DNA from: Pseudoips prasinana
Lineage: Eukaryota > Arthropoda > Insecta > Lepidoptera > Nolidae
Reading direction: 5' to 3'
Assembly: GCA_951640165.1 (NCBI GenBank)
Contig: OX621237.1
Coordinates: 13,392,001 to 13,456,000 of the forward strand
Length of the DNA: 64,000 bases
The first letter of the stretch is position 1, and each line of letters starts with the position of its first letter. Below, in pieces: positions 58,235 through 64,000 of this stretch. The notes below the pieces were generated by a model. That model did not search any database and was not told the origin of the DNA. It saw nothing but the letters and a program-made list of their open reading frames with translations. The translations under genes and the position numbers were made by a program.

Positions 58235-58835
58235 GCAAATAGCATTACAATTTTTCCAACACTTCAATTTTATAGCATGCCTCTATTAGTGACCCATTCG
58301 CAATGACGCGCTGGTCCGTACGTGCCCCCATACAATTACCCTCCATATAAGCCTGTTTTCTATAATGTTGCACTGGGTTACCTTTCTCCAGGGCGTCTTC
58401 ACACTTAAATTCTTCATCTTTAGGCTTCATGCAAAATCTGGACTCATGTGTGAATAAAACTTGACTCCAAGCCTCATTCTAGTGGGCGTGATTGCGAGCA
58501 AAATGGACTCGAGTTACTCGATGCTTTTGGCCAGATAGAGGACCCTGGCAGGCAAGTGACAATTTATACCTGATCATTTCAACCTTCTTCAGAAGAAGTC
58601 AATGTCTGGTATCTAATTATAGTAACGGTGAACAGGTCATTTCTGGTCACAGTTTTCCTTTTCCGTCCTTATGCTGCGAGTCTCGTATACTGTCCGGTCT
58701 GCCAAAACCTCTTGAGAACTCGGTGTACCACAGATTTTGATACTCCTAATGTTTGGGCTACATGTTGGTAGGTGTCCTTAGTTTCAATTAAAGGAACAAC
58801 CCTAGCAACTTGGGTGGCGTTTAGATCTGGCATTC
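58235..58835 (-). pseudogene. Tc1-like transposase, decayed
   Basis: Read right to left: MPDLNATQVARVVPLIETKD with TYQHVAQTLGVSKSVVHRVL is the helix-turn-helix, then RFWQTGQYTRLAA, a stop and GRKRKTVTRND. Further left, HWNEAWSQVLFTHESRF is the first DDE motif with histidine where the catalytic aspartate belongs, followed by EGNCMGARTDQRVIANGSL. Several stops and frameshifts are present and the C-terminal catalytic motifs were not found. Confidence 0.72.
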
Positions 58836-58944
58836 TGAGTTTATTTGCAGTAACAACTCACACTTTATACGATAAACAAAACCTAAATTTAAATTCCTAG
58901 TAAAATTTTTTTCATCTCAAAAAAGGGAAATCATAAATTTTATC

Positions 58945-59212
58945 GTCCGGCGGGTCTCGAACCTGCACCATCTACCAATCCGGGGTAGGCGCTCTGCGTT
59001 AAGCTACGAACGATACACGCTGGTAGATCAAATTTAGGCTTCCCTTGCTAACACCCTTCCAGCGGATGTAGGTATTATCTAACGGCTTTGTTTTCTAGAA
59101 ACATGGCCGACTGATATGTTCACAGTTGCATGTGAAAGATCATATCATATCGATAATACCTTCCAAATTATTAAATTTGAATTTTATAGCATTATTCGCA
59201 ATGCAAAGCAAA
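58945..59212 (-). repeat. Repeat with tRNA-like promoter region, copy 1
   Basis: On the minus strand TAGCTTAACGCAGAGCG resembles an A box and GGTTCGAGACC a B box about 30 bp further. Towards the lower-numbered side an A-rich stretch follows. The remainder (GTTGCATGTGAAAGATC, TTTTATAGCATTATTCGCAA on the plus strand) matches 60188-60507. It is not an intact tRNA gene. Confidence 0.65.
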
Positions 59213-60187
59213 TGAATTCCGAAAATTATAAACTCCAAAACATTCGTTTTTTAAATAAGATTTAATAATATTTGTGGCCTGTATGTACGATAATTACAAC
59301 AGGAAATATTTAACCTTTATGTGCGATCGTCTAGATTTGTCCACAGTAAATGTCTATGGAACAAAGTATAAAGTATCTTCCATACCCGAATTGCCTGGTA
59401 GGAACCGCAGTAGCGATTAGTAGTCCGGTCAAATTAGACTAAAATATTATAATAATACTAATAATATAGGGGTAAGGGTACAACAATTACCATTAGGCTG
59501 AAAATTGGTAGGATCGTTCATTACACTATTATAAAGGCGATGTGAAAAGTCCTCATCGATCCGACACGTGGAAAAAAATAACTCAGGGTCAAAGGTCACA
59601 AAAACGGGATTTTCGCGATTTTCAGCAAAACGGTAAGTTTTATCATAAAATTAGCTGAGACAAAATTGTAGATTAGGTAGGTAATTATCTATAAAAATGT
59701 CTGAATACTATTTTCCTAAGAGCCACCGTTTTTTAGATATAACGATTCAAAAAGTTGAAAGAGTTGTAATGGTCATAATATGCACACGTTTCCACGCCAC
59801 CTTTGAGGTGGTATACTTAGCGCTTTTTTTAATGTGATTTCCCCGGTAGGCCTTTTCCACTGATCTGTTGTGATTCTGTTTACTTTGGAGCTATTGAATG
59901 ACTATAGATATTGGTTTATGATATGATATTTTAGTTTATGATATTTAACTCGTTTTTGTGACTGTGTAGTGTGTGTTTAGTTAAATCGCGCATTTGTAAC
60001 AAAAGCCGTTTATGTTTTGAATGCACGATTTAGCTAAACAGCTATATTTCAAGTGTTGATAAGGTGTTTATACAATTACGTTATTGCCTTTTCCACAGTA
60101 ATAATAGAACATATTTTGTATTTTTGATTCTATTTACGAGTTATTACATTTTTTCGATTGGCGGCGCTAGTGGACTGTAATAGGCCT
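59213..60187. other. Intergenic, nothing recognised
   Basis: AT-rich sequence without a supported ORF, repeat copy or RNA gene. It separates the two tRNA-like repeats. Confidence 0.55.
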
Positions 60188-60690
60188 CTTAATCGCCTGG
60201 CGAGTCTCGAACCAGCACCCTCCACCAATCCGGCGCAGGCGCTCTGCGTTAAGTTACGTTAGATACGACTGGCAGATCAAATTTAGTTTTCCGTTGCTTT
60301 AACACTTTTGGAGAATGTAAGTGTTGTACCCGATGGATACCTACCACTTACATTCTCCGAAAGGGTTTTCTAGAACCACATTTCGTCGAAACCTAGAAAC
60401 GAACGAACGTATGAGAAAGTTGCATGTGAAAGATCGTATCATATTGAAACAGCTACCAAACTATAAAATTTTAATTTTATAGCATTATTCACAATGCAAA
60501 GCGTAAACCTAATACTGCACGTGTGGCGCAGCGGCTAAGACAGTCGCCTCGCCGCTTCGTATCGCGTTTGTAAAGTACCCCACGATACAGGGACTAATTC
60601 ACTAGTGCGGGCGATATCTTTTAAAAAAAGAAAGCAAATTTACCCTTGGCATGGCGAATAATGCTATTAAATTAAAATTTAATATTTGGC
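60188..60690. repeat. tRNA-like repeat copy 2 plus an adjoining inverted segment
   Basis: 60188-60507 matches 58945-59212 (GCGCTCTGCGTTAAG, GTTGCATGTGAAAGATCGTA, TTTTATAGCATTATTCACAA). It contains a perfect 14 bp stem, GGAGAATGTAAGTG with its mirror, at about 60310-60360. A second tRNA-like head, GTGTGGCGCAGCGGCTAAGA, begins at about 60520. About 33 bp at 60466-60500 (TTTTATAGCATTATTC) recurs inverted at 60655-60690 (GAATAATGCTATTAAATT), so two elements meet in opposite orientation. Confidence 0.6.
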
Positions 60691-61554
60691 TTCATTTTAC
60701 TGATGATCTCAATGGTAGCAGGCTATATAGGCCACCAACATTGAATCGAGAAAATATTAAAAATCATTTAATACGTCACGTTTACTTTTTCGTCTATGTA
60801 CACGTCCTGCCGTGAGGAGGATGAAAATAAGAAAACTGAATTTCTCAATATATTATTTATTTACAATACTAAATTGTAGCATTTTACATCAGAATGAATT
60901 AAAATGGAATATGTAAGTATTTTCTTAAGGTTAAGATAAGTACAAAATATAAATGCATAGGCCAGCAAGCAAAACAGCAATTGCTTTCTTATGAAGACTA
61001 GAATTCTGTCATAAATCTGATTCGATTGACAATATTCGATCGCTTTTGATATACAATAATTTTTATAATACTATTCATCAATTCTGTTCTACACCACTAA
61101 ATAAATATATATATCATTGCATCTCTAAATCAAACACGTATTAAGGATATGGCATTTAAGATATCCCAATTTAGTCCCTCATAATCATGTCTTATGGTAA
61201 CGAAAGGAAGACGCCATGTTTTAATATTGTCTCATATGTGCCGCTTAACCCGTCAACTATTGGCACCATATTTTGAACTCTCTTGGTTTGTAATAAGAAT
61301 CAAAATAAAAGAATCAATTTGATAATTACTTCCTACCAATTAAAGAAAACAACATCATGTAAACTCATGTAGAACATGACTACTAATTAAGTGCCCAGAC
61401 CAAAAAAAGCTATAGAGTATATAGCTACCAACACAATTTGAACTGTGTTAAATTGTAATAAACTACAAAGTCAATTTGAAAAATACCTACTAGTTTATAA
61501 AGGGTTATGCAGATATAAAATGATCAGTACACACTATGTATATACTACGTACAA
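60691..61554. other. Intergenic, nothing recognised
   Basis: AT-rich sequence without supported genes or recognisable repeats. Confidence 0.55.
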
Positions 61555-61905
61555 AGGAACAGAGACCTGGTCACTCACTATAGGCCTCATTAGAAGGCTC
61601 AAATGTCACCCATAGAGCAATGTAGAGGGCTATGTTCAGAGTTTCCCTGCGAGATCGAACCAGAAATGTCGAAAGCCGCAGGAGAACCAAAGTCACCGAC
61701 ATAGCCCGAAGAATTGTAAAGCTGAAGTGGCAGTGGGTGGGGCATATAGCTCGTAGAACCGACGGCCGTTGGGGCAGAAAGACCCAGGAGCGACCGATGA
61801 TCTTGTGTGTGCTGGAAACCGCTGGATTCGCATAGCGCAAGACCGACAAGTGTGGAGATTTTTGAGGAAGGCTCTTGTTCTTTCGGCTGATATGATAATA
61901 ATATA
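61555..61905 (+). mobile_element. 5'-truncated RTE LINE fragment
   Basis: It matches the last part of the RTE LINE at about 57700-58100: CACTATAGGCCTCATTAGAA, GTTTCCCTGCGAGATCGAAC, AAGCTGAAGTGGCAGTGGGT, CTCGTAGAACCGACGGCCGT and a tail CTTTCGGCTGATATGATAAT. The encoded piece reads LRDRTRNVESRRRTKVTDIA. Small deletions disrupt the frame. Confidence 0.85.
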
Positions 61906-62037
61906 AAGAAGAGATGTAATGATATGTAAATTAGTTTAGTCATGTAAAATGCAGAATTTTAACGTTTATAACATGTACTGTCAGCAACAAGATTAGCTTA
62001 AAGACAACCAATCACTCATTCATTTGGAACGTATGCA

Positions 62038-62295
62038 TGTTACGGGTACAAATGGAGGTGTGATTGCATCTACTTTTACCGGTATACAGCTCGCTACGGC
62101 CGCTCTCAGTTGGTGAAAGTAAGGTTATGATAGAATACAGTAACCAACTACCAAAAACGAATTAGTTACACCAAGTGGGTCAGGATAACCTCTTGAATAA
62201 ATAAGAAACATTGACTTTTAACCAACGAGGTTGTGTTGTTTAGTTGTAGCCGGAGAAACCTAGGTCTTACCACATATCAGCTTATACCCGTAACA
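62038..62295. mobile_element. Candidate MITE with short inverted ends
   Basis: The left end TGTTACGGGTACAA mirrors the right end TTATACCCGTAACA over 258 bp. The interior is not palindromic and has no ORF. Flanks do not show a definite target duplication. Confidence 0.5.
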
Positions 62296-64000
62296 CATAA
62301 AATAGATCAACGGTAAAACGAAACAAGGCTCGTAGCTAAATTGTAACTGGTAGTGGCTATATAGTTGCAATCATATTTTCAATTCTTATAGATTTTTTTA
62401 ATATAAAAGAAAACCAATGAAATATAATACGCCTCCTAAAAATAGAAGTTCCAACCTATCATAACTTAGGCGCCACCATGTATACACGATAATTACTAAC
62501 AAAAACTTCTGGCCACGCTTACAATATTTGTATTTAAGGTTTTAAAAAAATATATGAGATAAAACAGATCGCACGGACGGAGTAATAATTGTTTTTATTA
62601 ATTTTATTGCGTATTCAAGTATGCTTATGCATTGTGAGCTTGATAAGTACAAGTGTGTGATACTAGTGCTGAATAAATTTCATTTCATAATATAATATTG
62701 TAAGCGTGGGTTAATGTCTATTTTTCCAGTCGCAAATTAAAAGAAAGAATGGTAATTATGTAAAGCTAATTTTGTTACTGATTGTTTACAAGCGCTATAT
62801 ATTGGATCGAAAATCTAGTTTCATAGACAAGCTTATGAAAAATTCCATGGGAAAAAAAACAAAAGCCAAAAATCTCTGGAAACGAGTTTCCTCTGGCACA
62901 ATTGATGTAACGTGTGAGATTCTTGGAATGAAGAAGATAGTAACCATTATATTTTTGAGCTGAAAAGTTTAGTAATAAAATAAATGCGACAAATACTCAA
63001 ATGTTGATATTGTTTTAAAGCAGGTATTCGAGGTTTATCCAATACTGAGCTAAATAAATTGTATTTTATTTTATACCATAAACCATAAGTTTTACTATTG
63101 TTTTCAATCTAGGCAGTGAAAGTTCTATAGGGAGAAGAGGTGCCCTGTTATCCCTTGACTTAACTCGCTTATAGTTAAAACATTTTTAATGAAAAAAAAC
63201 ATTCAACTAATCCAATTTTTTTTCGTGATATTATACAAAAATAATTTATTCATTAATCGTGCCAGAGGAAATAGTGCGCACTCCTCAGTTCCATTTTTAT
63301 ATTTTTTCCGATACAAATTTGAACAAACTCCATTTTTACGTCTGATCATACAAGGTACATAAATATTACATTTTGATGAATTTTCTAATCACGTGACATT
63401 GATTTCCAATAAGAAAAAGCAATTTAATTTTGTATAAGCCTATGTCTATGAAACGCAATTTTCACATATCCAGTCCAGTATCTATATAGTGTGCTGGTTC
63501 TTCAATACTTTCAAGGTAACAATTTCTAGTTAATAAAATTTAATAAACAAATAATTAGTCATGGAATGCCACTTCTGCCCTTATATGAAAGAAGGTCGTA
63601 AAGTATTTATGTATTTTTTTTCTAGTCATATAAGACGATTTGCGACCATCTTAGAGATTAAAATTTCAAGATATACGATAAAACGACAGCTAATCGTTTA
63701 CTAAAATTACAAAATCACTTTGCGGCATTTTTCTTTACAAGGTCAGATTAAAAACCTATATACTATACCTATAATACAATAACGCAAAAGCTTTAATTTA
63801 TTGTCATAAAGGAATAAGAAAAATAAATATCACAATTCTTTTAAAAAATATAGTTTTCTTTGGAGTCAAAACTGCAACAATGGGCCATACTATCATGAAT
63901 AAATTTTAATTAAATCTCAGATATTTTCATAATACGAGGTGTAACAATTATAGGGACCTCAACTCAAAGCATGACGTCAGTTTGAATATGCCATATTTAT
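62296..64000. other. AT-rich intergenic sequence to window end
   Basis: I see no supported gene, repeat family or RNA gene. A 63-residue frame at 62772-62963 (MLLIVYKRYILDRKSSFIDK) has no recognisable motif and is probably chance. Confidence 0.5.

Overview
The window is nuclear DNA of an insect, most likely a butterfly or moth. It is AT-rich, its genes have many short exons with GT-AG introns, it carries a cecropia-type mariner, and its introns hold short interspersed repeats of kinds I know from Lepidoptera (ends such as CCCCGCGG or CCTTTATAATATTAGTG). It is not prokaryotic; there are no operons, CRISPR arrays, rRNA genes or convincing intact tRNA genes.

Three conserved host genes are present. 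(1) 209-23550, plus strand: the last 17 exons of a large axonemal protein, best matched to CFAP47; its 5' part lies outside the window. (2) 23727-29638, minus strand: a complete six-exon Noc2/NOC2L gene (60S ribosome assembly), tail-to-tail with CFAP47 with only 176 bp between stop codons. (3) 41742-50577, plus strand: a complete seven-exon GHITM/TMBIM5 gene (mitochondrial inner-membrane Bax-inhibitor-1 family). All exon joins given here were checked for reading phase by hand.

Most of the rest is transposable elements in several layers. The 9 kb CFAP47 intron 10124-19147 holds an intact-looking mariner (11841-13122) and a nested stack: a long-TIR MITE split by an I-type LINE with a 12 bp target duplication, itself carrying an inverted pair of Penelope-like GIY-YIG fragments. 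Between Noc2 and GHITM lie a decayed DDE transposase, several MITEs, tRNA-type SINEs, a 352 bp polyadenylated retroposon with an 11 bp target duplication, and a 5.3 kb two-ORF I-type LINE with a 12 bp target duplication. Downstream of GHITM an RTE-type LINE (about 51530-58110) is split by a second LINE (52063-55624); removing the insert restores the RTE reading frame. A dead Tc1-like transposase, tRNA-like repeats and another RTE fragment follow, and from 62296 I see nothing identifiable.

I did not find an undescribed host system. The most unusual items are the Penelope hairpin inside the LINE that has lost its endonuclease region, the otherwise well-preserved LINE with an apparent in-frame loss of the N-terminal RT motifs, one GHITM exon with nearly 100% G/C third positions, and a 435 bp tandem duplication in a GHITM intron. 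All family assignments come from reading motifs and not from database searches.
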